Shown one piece after another: positions 26,040 to 34,456 of a stretch of 64,000 nucleotides of DNA. Positions within the stretch are counted from its first letter, which is position 1. Each line of letters starts with the position of its first letter. The stretch covers positions 2,480,001-2,544,000 of the forward strand of contig NZ_CP070326.1 in the NCBI RefSeq assembly GCF_016917755.1. The letters are read 5' to 3'. This DNA comes from Streptomyces noursei (lineage in GTDB: Bacteria; Actinomycetota; Actinomycetes; Streptomycetales; Streptomycetaceae). The translations under genes and the position numbers were made by a program. The notes under the pieces are model-generated. The model had not been told where the DNA came from. It did not search any database and saw only the letters and a program-made list of their open reading frames with translations.

Positions 26040-27269
26040 TCACGGGTGAGGAACGCGATAGCCGCTCAGCAAAAACACCACAGAGCGTTCACGTTCGACC
26101 CAGACGGAGGTGTCGAGTTCGACGGACTGCAGGAGGGCGCACTCGACTTCGTAGCCGCCGTCGGCGAGGGCGCGGCCGAGCGCCTCGGCCTCGTCGCGGG
26201 TGGCGGCGTGGGTGACGATCCGTTCGGGGCGACGGGTCGCGCAGGCGGCGACCACGGCCGCTCCCCCGGCGCCGACGCGCACCACGTCGGGCTCCGGGAG
26301 GTCCTCCAGGATCTGTGGCGCCAGGCCGTGCACGGCCTGGAGTTGGACGCCGTACCGGCGGGCGAGGGCGGTGGCGCGGCCGCAGGCGTCGGGGTCGGCG
26401 TCGACCGCGATGACCGCGGCACCGAACCGCGCGGCCTCGACCGCCGCGGCACCGCTGCCGGATCCGATGTCCCAGATCAGGTCGCCCACCCGCGGCCCGA
26501 GGCGGGCGAGTTGGGCGGTGCGCAGCTGGACGGCCTCGCCCTCGCCGAGTGCTCCGCCGTAGGCGCGGTCCGGAAGTCCCCAGCCGCGCGGTCCGGTGGG
26601 GTGGCCCGCGGCGTTGCCGGGGGTCCCGGCGATCCATCCGGTGCCCTGGGCGGCGGCGCCGGACGGCGAACCGCCGACGACGATGACGACGTTGGGGTCG
26701 CGCCAGACGTGGTCGGCGACCTTGTCGGATGTGAGGACCGTCACCCGTTCCCGTTCGGTGCCGAGGTCCTCGCAGATGACGAAGGTGCGGTGCACGCCTT
26801 CCAGGAGGAGGGCGAGTTCGGCGGGTCCGGCGCCGGGCGAGGTGAGCACCGCGACCTTGGGGTGGGCGCGGCAGACGTTGACCGCGCGGCGCAGGTCGCG
26901 GCTGTGGGCGACGACGATCTGGGCGTCGTCCCAGGGCATGCCGGCGCGGGCGAAGGCGGCGGCGACGGAGGAGACGGCCGGTACGACCTCGACCTCCAGG
27001 CCGTATTCGGGGTCGCGCAGGGTGCGCACCACGCCGAAGAAGCCGGGGTCGCCGTCGGCGAGGACGACGGCGGTGCCGCGGTGCTGGGCGATGCGGCGGG
27101 CGGCGAGGGTGGCGCTGCCGAGCCGGATCCGTTCGGCGGACGGCGGGACTTCGGGCAGCGCGAGGTGGTGGGCGGCACCGGCGACGAGGGTCGCGGCGCC
27201 GAGGGCGGAGCGGCCGGCGGCGGTCAGCGGAGAGCCGTCCCATCCGATCACCGTGACCCGGTCGGCCAT
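26040..27269 (-). CDS. cobL: Precorrin-6Y C5,15-methyltransferase (decarboxylating)
   Basis: A 409-residue CbiE-CbiT fusion acting in the corrin ring pathway. The N-terminal CbiE half (residues 1-200) is a tetrapyrrole methylase: VTVIGWDGSPL, VLADGDPGFFGV, VPAVSSVAAAFARAG. The C-terminal CbiT half is a Rossmann SAM methyltransferase: LGPRVGDLIWDIGSGSGAAAVEAAR and VDADPDACGRATAL. It methylates C5 and C15 and removes the acetate side chain at C12. It starts at the ATG at 27269. It is the upstream member of the same-strand cob group. The 236-base gap to bluB-cobT contains no riboswitch that I can recognise. Confidence 0.95.
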   Translation of the reverse strand: MADRVTVIGWDGSPLTAAGRSALGAATLVAGAAHHLALPEVPPSAERIRLGSATLAARRIAQHRGTAVVLADGDPGFFGVVRTLRDPEYGLEVEVVPAVSSVAAAFARAGMPWDDAQIVVAHSRDLRRAVNVCRAHPKVAVLTSPGAGPAELALLLEGVHRTFVICEDLGTERERVTVLTSDKVADHVWRDPNVVIVVGGSPSGAAAQGTGWIAGTPGNAAGHPTGPRGWGLPDRAYGGALGEGEAVQLRTAQLARLGPRVGDLIWDIGSGSGAAAVEAARFGAAVIAVDADPDACGRATALARRYGVQLQAVHGLAPQILEDLPEPDVVRVGAGGAAVVAACATRRPERIVTHAATRDEAEALGRALADGGYEVECALLQSVELDTSVWVERERSVVFLLSGYRVPHP

Positions 27270-27437
27270 GCTCGTCAGTCTCCTGGGGCTGGTGGGAATT
27301 CCTGGGGCGGTTGACGGGTGCGGTGGCCGCCGTCCGGGGGTGCTGCGGGGTGCCGGTCCGTGCTGGTCGGGGCGGGCCCGGCCGCCGTCCGGCAGGCCGA
27401 GGGTACCCCGGCGACCGGGGTGGGAGGTGCCGCGTGG

Positions 27438-28073
27438 TCAGTTCCACTCGGGGTAGGCGAAGCCGTTGGCGTCGACCGTCCGGGCGGGCGGCCCGTCGAG
27501 GTCCTCGGGGAGCAGGCTCCAGACGATCTGATCCGTGCGGACGTCGGTCCAACCGCCGTCGTCGGCACGGGTGCGGGCTATGCAGGCGTTGCGCAGCACG
27601 CCCTCACTGATGCAGCCGATCTTCTGGGCGACCTGTTGGGAGGCGGTGTTGCCGGCGGCGGTGCGCAGCTCCAGGCGCTCGAACTTCTGGTCCTCGAAGA
27701 GCCAGCGGGCGGTGGCGAGGGCCGCCTCGGAGGCGTATCCCTCGCCGCGGGCCCAGGAGGCGACGATGTAGGAGATCTCGGTGGAGCGGACCCGCCAGTT
27801 GGTGTGGCCGAGTTGGACGATGCCGACCAGGCGCTGGGTGAGGAACTCGGTGACCGCGAGGTCGAGGCCGCGGCCGGCGATGCGTTCGGTGGGTGCGTAC
27901 TGGGTGACCCAGGTGCGGGCGGCGTCCTCGGTGTACGGCTGGGGCACCGCGGTCCAGGCGGCGACCAGTTCGTCGTTCATCATCGCGGCCAGGGCGGGGA
28001 TGTCGTCCTCGTCGAGCGCGCGCAGCACCAACCGGTCCGTGCTGAGGGAGATGTCCGGAAAGGTGGATGTCAT
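27438..28073 (-). CDS. RimJ/RimL-type GNAT N-acetyltransferase
   Basis: A 211-residue GNAT protein of the ribosomal-protein acetyltransferase type. The N-terminus (ISLSTDRLVLRALDEDD) is the usual opening of that branch; WARGEGYASEAALATARWLF is the acetyl-CoA loop (the R-G-x-G-x-A part is GEGYAS), and LRTAAGNTASQQVAQKIGCI is motif B. The start is the ATG at 28073. It lies downstream of the metNIQ operon but is separated from it by a strong hairpin, so it is likely an independent unit. The acetyl acceptor is unknown. Confidence 0.88.
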   Translation of the reverse strand: MTSTFPDISLSTDRLVLRALDEDDIPALAAMMNDELVAAWTAVPQPYTEDAARTWVTQYAPTERIAGRGLDLAVTEFLTQRLVGIVQLGHTNWRVRSTEISYIVASWARGEGYASEAALATARWLFEDQKFERLELRTAAGNTASQQVAQKIGCISEGVLRNACIARTRADDGGWTDVRTDQIVWSLLPEDLDGPPARTVDANGFAYPEWN

Positions 28074-28221
28074 GCTGCTGCTCCAACGCCGTTGACTGGG
28101 GTGCCCCGGGATGTCGCGGGCCGTGTGCACCGCGCGGCCGGGGCCGTCCTGACCGTCCTGAATGCACCAGCATGCAGCATGGGCCCGCGGGCGTGCCACG
28201 CGCCCGGGGCCCGTGACCGCA

Positions 28222-28252
28222 GCCGCCCACCCCTGTGGCAGGGGTGGGCGGC
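28222..28252 (-). terminator. Terminator of the metNIQ operon
   Basis: Thirteen-bp arms (gccgcccacccct at 28222-28234 and complement at 28240-28252) have a GTGGC loop, about 75 bases after the metQ stop codon. Confidence 0.75.
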
Positions 28253-28325
28253 GCGGAGAGGACGGGAGGCACGGTGGGGCGGCCGCGTGGAGCGAGGACG
28301 CGCCCCGCCTCCCGGGAACGGAGCG

Positions 28326-29183
28326 TCAGCCCTTGACGGGACCGAAGGCCGGGATGACCGAGCCGTCCTTGTACTTGTCCTCGATGAACTTCTTGACCTC
28401 GTCGGAGTTGAGGAGCTTGGCGAGCTTCTTGATCCGCGGGTCGTTCTCGTTGCCCTGCTTGACGGCGAGGAAGTTGGCGTAGGGGTTGCCCTGCGCCTTC
28501 TCCAGGGCCAGCGCGTCGCTGGAGGGCTTGAGGTTGGCGCCGACCGCGAAGTTGCCGTTGATGACGGCGGCGTCGACGTCGGCGAGCCGCGGCGCGGTCT
28601 GGGCGGCCTCCAGCTCGGTGATCTTGATGCCCTTGTTGTCCTTGACATCGGTCAGCGTGGCGTCGGAGCCGACGCCGGGCTTGAGGGTGATCACACCGTT
28701 GTCGGCGAGCAGCTTGAGCGCGCGGCCCTCGTTGGACGGGTCGTTGGGCACCGAGACGGTGGAGCCGGCCTTGAGGTCGGAGAGCTTGTGGATCTTCTTG
28801 GAGTAGATGCCAAGCGGCTCGATCTCGACGTTCACGACCGGGACGATGTGGGTGCCGTTCTCCTTGTTGAAGGTGTCCAGGAACGGCTTGTGCTGGAAGA
28901 AGTTGGCGTCGACCTGACCGTCGTCGGTGACCTTGTTCGGCAGCTTGTAGTCGTTGAAGGGCTTGACGACCAGCTTGAGGCCCACCTGGGGCGCCAGCTT
29001 CTCCTTGACGTAGTCGAGGATCGTCGCGTGCGGCGTGGGGCTGGCGGCGATGACCAGCGGGGCGTTCTTGTCGCCCTTGTCGCCGCTCGCGCTGACGTCG
29101 GAGGGGGCGCTGCAGGCGCTCGCGCCGAGGGCGACGGCGGAGGCGGCGGCTATGGCCACGGTGATCTTGATGGTGTTACGCAC
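28326..29183 (-). CDS. metQ: Methionine ABC transporter substrate-binding lipoprotein
   Basis: A 285-residue MetQ/NlpA-family lipoprotein that captures methionine outside the membrane. The signal peptide (MRNTIKITVAIAAASAVALG) ends in lipobox ASAC. The NlpA domain shows VIAASPTPHATILDYVKEKL, DGQVDANFFQHKPFLD and TVSVPNDPSNEGRALKLL, all typical of the family. The GTG at 29183, preceded by AAAGAGG, gives a proper signal peptide; the longer frame does not. It is the last gene of metN-metI-metQ, with a 100-base gap after metI that may allow extra expression control. Confidence 0.95.
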   Translation of the reverse strand: MRNTIKITVAIAAASAVALGASACSAPSDVSASGDKGDKNAPLVIAASPTPHATILDYVKEKLAPQVGLKLVVKPFNDYKLPNKVTDDGQVDANFFQHKPFLDTFNKENGTHIVPVVNVEIEPLGIYSKKIHKLSDLKAGSTVSVPNDPSNEGRALKLLADNGVITLKPGVGSDATLTDVKDNKGIKITELEAAQTAPRLADVDAAVINGNFAVGANLKPSSDALALEKAQGNPYANFLAVKQGNENDPRIKKLAKLLNSDEVKKFIEDKYKDGSVIPAFGPVKG

Positions 29184-29283
29184 GAAGAGTGCCTCTTTCT
29201 TGTGCACACGGGGATCCGTGTGGGCTGCGCCCGGCAAAGGGTCCGGGCTTTGGGGGTGCGGGTGACGCGGGTGGTGCGTGGGG

Positions 29284-30018
29284 TCAGGCGGCCTCGGTGA
29301 CCGGGGTCGGCTCCTCGGTGCGGACCCTGCGCAGGCCGACCCGCAGGGCGGAGGAGCGGGTGCCGCGGGCGGCGAGCCGGCGGACGATCAGGTCGCCGAG
29401 CAGCTGGACGACGGTGACGATGAGGATCAGCTCGGCGACGGTGATGATCATGAGCCTGGTGTCGTAGCGCAGGTAGCCGTAGTTGTAGGCCAGGGCGCCG
29501 AGCCCGCCGCCGCCGACCGCGCCGGCGATCGCCGAGTAGCCGATCAGCGTGATGACGGTGGTGGTGACGGCGGCGACCAGGGCCGGCAGCGCCTGCGGGA
29601 GCAGCACCTTGAAGATGACGGTCCAGGTGCCGCCGCCCATCGCCTGGGCCGCCTCGACCAGTCCGTGGTCGACCTCGCGCAGCGCGGCCTCCACGAGGCG
29701 GGCGAAGAACGGGATGGCGGCGATGGTGAGCGTGACCACGGCACCGGTCGGGCCGATGGCGGTACCAACCAGGAAGCGGGTGAAGGGCATCAGCACGACG
29801 ATCAGGATCAGGAACGGGAAGGACCGCCCGATGTTCGCGATCGCGCCGAGGACCTTGTTCACCACGACGTTCTGGAGCAGGGCGCCGCGGTCGGTCAGGT
29901 GCAGCAGGACGCCGACGGGGATGCCGATGAGGACCGAGTAGACCGCGGACCACCACAGCATGAAGAGGGTGTCGAGGGTGGCGTCGGACAGCAGCGGCTG
30001 CATGTCGTTCCAGCTCAC
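29284..30018 (-). CDS. metI: Methionine ABC transporter permease
   Basis: A 244-residue permease with about five membrane spans. The ABC coupling loop (EAA motif) is EAAQAMGGGTWTVIFKVLLP in the middle of the protein, and the opening MLWWSAVYSVLIGIPVGVLL is characteristic of MetI. It forms the channel with MetN as ATPase. The ATG at 30018 overlaps the metN stop codon by four bases (ATGA), so the two subunits are made in a coupled way. A Ser/Arg-rich C-terminal tail (about 25 residues) extends beyond the usual end. Confidence 0.95.
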   Translation of the reverse strand: MSWNDMQPLLSDATLDTLFMLWWSAVYSVLIGIPVGVLLHLTDRGALLQNVVVNKVLGAIANIGRSFPFLILIVVLMPFTRFLVGTAIGPTGAVVTLTIAAIPFFARLVEAALREVDHGLVEAAQAMGGGTWTVIFKVLLPQALPALVAAVTTTVITLIGYSAIAGAVGGGGLGALAYNYGYLRYDTRLMIITVAELILIVTVVQLLGDLIVRRLAARGTRSSALRVGLRRVRTEEPTPVTEAA

Positions 30019-31073
30019 TTGGCATCTTCCTTCTGGAGCGGAGTGGTCGCCGGGGCGGCGTCGGCAGCGGCGCCGTCGACGACGTCGACCTGCAGGCCCT
30101 GCTCGCGCAGGTAGCCGATGGGCACGACGTTGTCCTCGAAGCGGCCGGGCAGCTCGATGCGCATCCGGCCGACCTGCTTGCCGCCGATGGTGTCCATGGC
30201 GGCGCCGAGGATGGAGATGTCGACGTTGTAGGTGCGGGCCAGCTCGGAGATCACCGGGCGGGTGGCGGCCGCGCCGTGGAAGGTGACGTCGACGACGGTG
30301 CGGTCCTCGGCGGAGGGCTCGCCGCCGACCGGGAACAGCTCGCGGGCCAGCTCGGAGCCGGGGGTGGCGAGGAGCTCGGCGACGGTGCCCTGCTCGACGA
30401 CCCGGCCGCCCTTCATCAGCGCGGCGGAGTCGCAGATGGTCTTGACGACGTCCATCTCGTGCGTGATGAGGACGACGGTGAGGCCGAGCTGCTGGTTGAG
30501 GTCGCGCAGCAGCGTCAGGATGGAGCGGGTGGTCTCCGGGTCGAGGGCGCTGGTGGCCTCGTCGGAGAGCAGCACCTTGGGGTCGCCGGCCAGGGCGCGG
30601 GCGATGCCGACGCGCTGCTTCTGACCGCCGGAGAGCTGGGCGGGGTAGGCGTTGGCCTTGTCGGCGAGGCCGACCAGGTCCAGGAGTTCCAGCGCCTTGG
30701 CGGCGCGGTCGCGGCGGCCGACCTTGAGGATCTCCAGGGGCAGTTCGACGTTGTCCTGGACGGTGCGCGAGGACAGCAGGTTGAAGTGCTGGAAGACCAT
30801 GCCGATGTGGCTGCGCGCCGCGCGCAGCGCGGCGTTGGCGCGCTGCCCCCGTCCGCCGAGGGCGGTGAGGTCCTGGCCGGCCACGGTGACCGTGCCGGAG
30901 GTGGGGCGCTCCAGGAGGTTGAGGCAGCGGATCAGGGTGGACTTGCCGGCGCCGCTCTGACCGATGACGCCGTACACCTCGCCCTCTCGGACGTGCAGAT
31001 CGACGCCGTCAAGGGCGGTGACCTCACGGCCTCCCGATCGGTAGACCTTGGTCAGGCCCGTTGTGGTGATCAC
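30015..31073 (-). CDS. metN: Methionine ABC transporter ATP-binding protein
   Basis: A 352-residue ABC ATPase. Walker A is GQSGAGKST, the signature LSGGQKQRVGIARAL, Walker B VLLSDEATSALDP (Asp-Glu intact) and the switch His LITHEMDVV. After residue about 265 comes the NIL (ACT-like) domain that binds methionine and inhibits the transporter in trans (PVISELARTYNVDISILGAAMDTIGG). It is the first gene of metNIQ and lies about 210 bases downstream of the small Cys/Met-rich leader peptide at 31284-31370. ATG start at 31073; the CACAGGGGAAT region upstream offers a weak ribosome binding site. Confidence 0.96.
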   Translation of the reverse strand: MITTTGLTKVYRSGGREVTALDGVDLHVREGEVYGVIGQSGAGKSTLIRCLNLLERPTSGTVTVAGQDLTALGGRGQRANAALRAARSHIGMVFQHFNLLSSRTVQDNVELPLEILKVGRRDRAAKALELLDLVGLADKANAYPAQLSGGQKQRVGIARALAGDPKVLLSDEATSALDPETTRSILTLLRDLNQQLGLTVVLITHEMDVVKTICDSAALMKGGRVVEQGTVAELLATPGSELARELFPVGGEPSAEDRTVVDVTFHGAAATRPVISELARTYNVDISILGAAMDTIGGKQVGRMRIELPGRFEDNVVPIGYLREQGLQVDVVDGAAADAAPATTPLQKEDAK

Positions 31074-31246
31074 AGGGGAATTCCGTCACTGTCGAGTGCT
31101 CGGCGGCTGGCCCGCCGGGCACGGGGCATTCTTGCGAGTGCGGCAGGGGGAAACGGGGAGCGGCGGTGGGCGCGGGGCCCGGCTCCTGGTTCCGGTGACG
31201 CGGGGCGGCCGATGGCGCCGGGGTGCGACGTTCGGCTCATGGCGGA

Positions 31247-31270
31247 GGTCTCGCTTCGGGGCGCGAGGCT
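31247..31270 (-). promoter_or_regulatory. Hairpin after the met leader peptide
   Basis: On the minus strand, bases 31248-31254 pair with 31263-31269 (CTCGC/GCGAG core, flanked by G-U and G-C pairs). The hairpin begins 14 bases after the leader peptide's stop codon, where a ribosome stalled in the Cys/Met codons could change RNA folding. Its role as attenuator is inference. Confidence 0.4.
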
Positions 31271-31283
31271 CGGACGGGGGCCC

Positions 31284-31370
31284 TCAGCGGTCACACATTC
31301 GACACATGCAACGAGCACCGGGCGCGGGAAGCGCCTCGGTCGCAGGGGTGCGGCTGCTCGTCGTGGTCAT
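31284..31370 (-). CDS. Putative 28-residue leader peptide of the metNIQ operon
   Basis: The minus strand encodes MTTTSSRTPATEALPAPGAR followed by CMCRMCDR and TGA. The last nine codons before the stop are TGC ATG TGT CGA ATG TGT GAC CGC after a CGT, so three Cys and two Met codons are packed at the end. Such a layout is typical of attenuator leader peptides, where ribosome speed at codons for the regulated amino acid controls the next genes. Upstream are TTGATC (31403-31408) and TTTACT (31378-31383) as possible promoter boxes with a 19-base spacer; only about seven bases separate the latter from the ATG, so the transcript may be leaderless. No Shine-Dalgarno is visible. metN starts 211 bases downstream. 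I have a weak memory of similar Cys-ending leader peptides in Streptomyces. Confidence 0.65.
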   Translation of the reverse strand: MTTTSSRTPATEALPAPGARCMCRMCDR

Positions 31371-31716
31371 GGCGGTCAGTAAACCAGACAGCGGTGTGGC
31401 CCGATCAAGCCCGTCCGTATAGCGGACAGCGGCGACCGGAGCCTGGACCGGGCCCCGCCCGTCCCGAATGATCTCGGCCGGTCCGCGCGTGGCCTGCGCG
31501 GATGCCGCCGGCGGGGCGGGGGCACGGCGCCCGGTCGGCCGGTGCGGCGCGGGACGGGCTGTGGCCAACGCCACGGCCGCCGGGGCGGCGCCCGTCCCGG
31601 CGAGCGCCGCGTCCGGCCGCGGCGGGGCCGGACGCGGTGCCCGACCCGGCGCCGATTAGCATCGGGCGCATGCCCCACAACCCCACGGCGCGCGGCCGCC
31701 TCGTCCGGAGGCCGCG
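31371..31716. other. 346-base divergent intergenic region
   Basis: It lies between the met leader peptide (minus) and a small membrane-protein pair (plus). Near the leader start it carries the candidate promoter boxes and two copies of GACAGCGG (31387-31394 and 31425-31432). The rest, 31480-31660, is Gly/Ala/Arg low-complexity in all frames and I see nothing definite in it. Confidence 0.4.
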
Positions 31717-32085
31717 GTGATCGACGCGCTGACGCTCGCGGTCGGCGTGACCGCTCTCGCGCTGGCCGCCTGGTGCGGCCTCGCCGCGTACCGCAACGAA
31801 CCCACCAAGGACTGGCACTTCATCGGCATGGCCGTGGTGTCCGTGCTGTGCGTCGTCCAACTGGTCGTCGCCGTCGTGCAGTTGGCGCGCGGGCAGCACC
31901 CGGACAAGGGCACCGCGCTCTTCCTGGCGTATCTGCTGGGGGCGGCCGCGTGCGTCCCGGCGACCGGGTTCATGTCGCTCTCCGAGCGCACCCGGTGGGG
32001 TTCGGCCACCGTCGCCGCGGGCTCCGTGGTGCTGGCCGTTCTGGAAGTACGGCTCTTCGACATCTGGGGAGGCGGCAGTGCCTGA
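31717..32085 (+). CDS. Small integral membrane protein
   Basis: A 122-residue protein with four hydrophobic segments: MIDALTLAVGVTALALAAWC, then WHFIGMAVVSVLCVVQLVVA, ALFLAYLLGAAACVPATGFM and ATVAAGSVVLAVLEVRLFDI. The last helix contains an Arg, and a polar loop NEPTKDWH follows helix 1. A GTG start at 31717 is preceded by GGAGGCC. Its end overlaps the next gene by eight bases, so the two are coupled. The family is not recognised. Confidence 0.8.
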   Translation: MIDALTLAVGVTALALAAWCGLAAYRNEPTKDWHFIGMAVVSVLCVVQLVVAVVQLARGQHPDKGTALFLAYLLGAAACVPATGFMSLSERTRWGSATVAAGSVVLAVLEVRLFDIWGGGSA

Positions 32086-32539
32086 GACTGCGCCGAGGAC
32101 CACGGCGGCCGGTGCCGCGGACGAGACCACCGGCCGGGATCCGGTCACGAGGCTGGGCGCGGGCCCGGGGCGGCTGCTGGTCACCCTCTACGGCGTCTTC
32201 ACCGTGGCCGCCGCGTCCCGCTCGATCTACCAGCTGATCGCCCAGTTCGACCGCGCCCCGCTGGCGTACCTGCTGTCGGCGGTCTCCGCGCTGGTCTACG
32301 GCTTCATCACGTTCTCGCTGGTGCGCGGCGGCGAGGGGGCCCGGCGGGCGGCGGTGGCCTGTTGTGCGCTGGAGCTGATCGGGGTGGTCGGCATCGGCAC
32401 CTGGACGCTGGTGGACCCGGCGGCGTTCGCGGACTCCACGGTCTGGTCGTACTTCGGCATGGACTACCTCTTCATCCCGGTCGCGCTGCCGGTCACCGGG
32501 CTGATGTGGCTGCGCCGGGCCCGTACGGCGACGGCGTAG
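32078..32539 (+). CDS. Small integral membrane protein, coupled to the preceding gene
   Basis: A 153-residue protein with a polar N-terminus (about 30 residues rich in Thr and Ala) and four hydrophobic segments beginning LLVTLYGVFTVAAASRSIYQ and ending FIPVALPVTGLMWLRR. It starts with GTG at 32078 inside the end of the previous gene. The pair of four-helix proteins may form a complex; similar neighbour pairs are common in Streptomyces. Function unknown. Confidence 0.82.
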   Translation: MPETAPRTTAAGAADETTGRDPVTRLGAGPGRLLVTLYGVFTVAAASRSIYQLIAQFDRAPLAYLLSAVSALVYGFITFSLVRGGEGARRAAVACCALELIGVVGIGTWTLVDPAAFADSTVWSYFGMDYLFIPVALPVTGLMWLRRARTATA

Positions 32540-32554
32540 CGCGCGGTCGGACGT

Positions 32555-32581
32555 CCGGGCCCGCCGTGGACGCGGGCCCGG
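32555..32581. terminator. Bidirectional terminator hairpin
   Basis: Ten-bp arms (ccgggcccgc at 32555-32564 and gcgggcccgg at 32572-32581) lie between the convergent membrane-protein pair and the GNAT gene. Confidence 0.6.
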
Positions 32582-32588
32582 TCCCGGG

Positions 32589-33077
32589 TCACGGCGCGGC
32601 GCTCGGCTCCTTCTCCAGAGTGACCAGGCTCAGCCGGTGGGTCAGTTGCTCGGTGCCGACCGGCGCGTAGCCGTGGTTGCGGTAGAGCCGGAGGTTGCCC
32701 TCGCTGCGGTGGCCGGTGAAGAGGCGGTAGCGCTTGGCGGAGCGCTCCTCGGCCAGCCGCCGCTCGACGGCCGCCAGCAGCCGACCGCCGAGGCCGTGCC
32801 GCTGGAGCCGGGGGTGCACGATCAGCTTGCCGATCTTCGCGGTGCCGTCGGCGTCCACGGTGCCGCGCACCGACCCGACGACCTCCCGGCCGAGTCTGGC
32901 CACCATGACGCAGCCCTGGGCGAGTTCGGCGCGCAGGGAGTCCAGCGTCTGGGTCAGCGGCTCGATGCCGTAGTCGTCGTAGAGCGCGGCCTCGGCCTGG
33001 TAACAGAGGTACTGGAGTTTGAGGATCTGCTCGCCGTCGTCGTCGGTCGCCGTCGAGATGGTCACGCTCGTGCCCAT
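32589..33077 (-). CDS. GNAT N-acetyltransferase
   Basis: A 162-residue single-domain GNAT protein. The acetyl-CoA loop is KLIVHPRLQRHGLGGRLLAA (R-H-G-L-G-G), and motif B is HRSEGNLRLYRNHGYAPVG, both intact. The ATG at 33077 follows GGGGAGGC, a strong ribosome binding site, and gives a normal N-terminus; the longer frame is not credible. Its 90-base distance to the next gene start and opposite neighbours make it monocistronic. Substrate unknown; similar proteins acetylate small amines. Confidence 0.88.
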   Translation of the reverse strand: MGTSVTISTATDDDGEQILKLQYLCYQAEAALYDDYGIEPLTQTLDSLRAELAQGCVMVARLGREVVGSVRGTVDADGTAKIGKLIVHPRLQRHGLGGRLLAAVERRLAEERSAKRYRLFTGHRSEGNLRLYRNHGYAPVGTEQLTHRLSLVTLEKEPSAAP

Positions 33078-33274
33078 GCGCGTCTGCCTCCCCTTTTTGG
33101 GTTCGCTGTTCGCTTCCGGACTCCCCGGCATTCGGCGGTGGCAATCTCCGCCGCGGGCATTCTGCGCAGGCATTCGGGACAAGCGGAACGGACCGGCGCC
33201 AAGCTCCCCTGTGACATTCCCAACTCAGATGAGTACGCGGGCGGATGGGGGCCGGGCGCCGGTCCGGGCGCGAC

Positions 33275-34456
33275 CTAGTGCCGGCGGAACTCCTCGGCGG
33301 CCAGCAGCGCGGTGTCCGGGTTGTCGGAGAAGAGCCCGTCGATGCCGGTGGCGAAGAGCGCCTTGAAGTACGCGAGCGAGTTGCCGTAGTCGCCCGGGTT
33401 CTTGCCGACCCTGAAGTCCAGCGGCAGGAAGTTGTTCTCGTTCCGCACGGTGTACGGGTGGAGGACCAGGCCCGCGGCGTGCGCGTCACGGACGAGGGTG
33501 GTGGGCTTGCCGAGCTTGCCCTGCTCGTCCTGCGCGATGATCTGCGGCAGCCAGGGGCCGATGCCCTGGGCGAAGCCGGAGATCCACTTGAGCCCCTCGG
33601 GCGTGAGGAGGTCGGCGGTGGTGCGCGGGTCGCCGGACTCGACGAAGTCCCAGGGCTTGACGGACGGCTCGTCGAGCAGGACGACCTTGGGACACTTCAC
33701 GCCGAGCCTGCCGAGCCGCTGGATGCTGCTGGGCTCGAAGGACTGCACGAAGTTCGGGGCGTGCGCGGTGTGCCGGCCGTAGCGGCGCAGCAGCTTGGCG
33801 AGCGGCTCCTCGATGCCCAGGCCCAGCTTGCGGAAGTAGGTGGGGTGCTTGGTCTCGGGGTAGATCCAGACGGGGCGGCCGCGGCGGCGTCCCTCGCGCT
33901 CGGCCCACTGGAGGACCTCTTCGAAGGTGGGTATCTGCCAGTGGCCGTTGTACAGGGTGTTGTGCTGGCGGACGTCCGGGATGCGCTCCTTGGCGCGCAG
34001 GGTCTTCAGCTCGGCGAGCGTGAAGTCCTCGGTGAACCAGCCGGTGAGCTTCTTGCCGTCCACGGTCTTGGTGGTCTTGCGACCGGCGAACTCGCGGTGG
34101 TCGGCGACGTCGGTGGTGGCGGTGATGTCGTTCTCGTGCCGGCAGACCAGGTGCCCGTCCTTGGTGGGGACGAGGTCACCGGCCTCGATGACGTCCGCGC
34201 CCATGTCGAGGGCCAGTTGGTAGGAGCCGAAGGTGTGCTCGGGGCGGTAGCCGCTGGCGCCCCGGTGGCCGACGACCAGCGGGACCGGCAGCTTGTCGGG
34301 CCGTCCGGCGGGCGCCTGCCGGGCCGCCGGGCCCGCCGCCCGCTCCGCCGGGCCGGCGGCCTGGGCCTGTCCCGCGCCGGCCAGTACCGCCGCCCCCGCG
34401 CCCAGTGCGGCGGCTCCCAGTACTGTCCGCCGCCCCGGCTCGTGCCGCTTCTCCAT
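33275..34456 (-). CDS. Tat-exported glycerophosphodiester phosphodiesterase
   Basis: A 393-residue GDPD-family enzyme that releases an alcohol and glycerol-3-phosphate from deacylated phospholipids. The twin-arginine signal is GRRTVLGAAALGAGAAVLAG with cleavage probably after AQA. The TIM-barrel core shows VVGHRGASGYRPEHTFGSY (the catalytic HR...PEHT motif), ADVIEAGDLVPTKDGHLVCRHE (metal and catalytic E-x-D-H), FTLAELKTLRA and GLFSDNPDTALLAAEEF. One departure is EAGD where E-x-D is normally LE-D-V; the essential Glu and Asp are still there. It is divergent to the acyltransferase gene. Confidence 0.93.
   Translation of the reverse strand: MEKRHEPGRRTVLGAAALGAGAAVLAGAGQAQAAGPAERAAGPAARQAPAGRPDKLPVPLVVGHRGASGYRPEHTFGSYQLALDMGADVIEAGDLVPTKDGHLVCRHENDITATTDVADHREFAGRKTTKTVDGKKLTGWFTEDFTLAELKTLRAKERIPDVRQHNTLYNGHWQIPTFEEVLQWAEREGRRRGRPVWIYPETKHPTYFRKLGLGIEEPLAKLLRRYGRHTAHAPNFVQSFEPSSIQRLGRLGVKCPKVVLLDEPSVKPWDFVESGDPRTTADLLTPEGLKWISGFAQGIGPWLPQIIAQDEQGKLGKPTTLVRDAHAAGLVLHPYTVRNENNFLPLDFRVGKNPGDYGNSLAYFKALFATGIDGLFSDNPDTALLAAEEFRRH

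Noticed and set aside
25805..27437. Cobalamin riboswitch upstream of bluB-cobT or cobL
   Set aside because: I looked for the B12-box core and flanking helices on the minus strand and found none that is convincing. A covariance-model search would settle this.
31074..31283. SAM riboswitch upstream of metN
   Set aside because: The conserved core of the known SAM classes is not apparent. The leader peptide is a better explanation.
31070..31318. An 82-codon frame overlapping the metN leader
   Set aside because: Its composition is not like a protein, and the alternative frame with the Cys/Met-rich end explains the region better.
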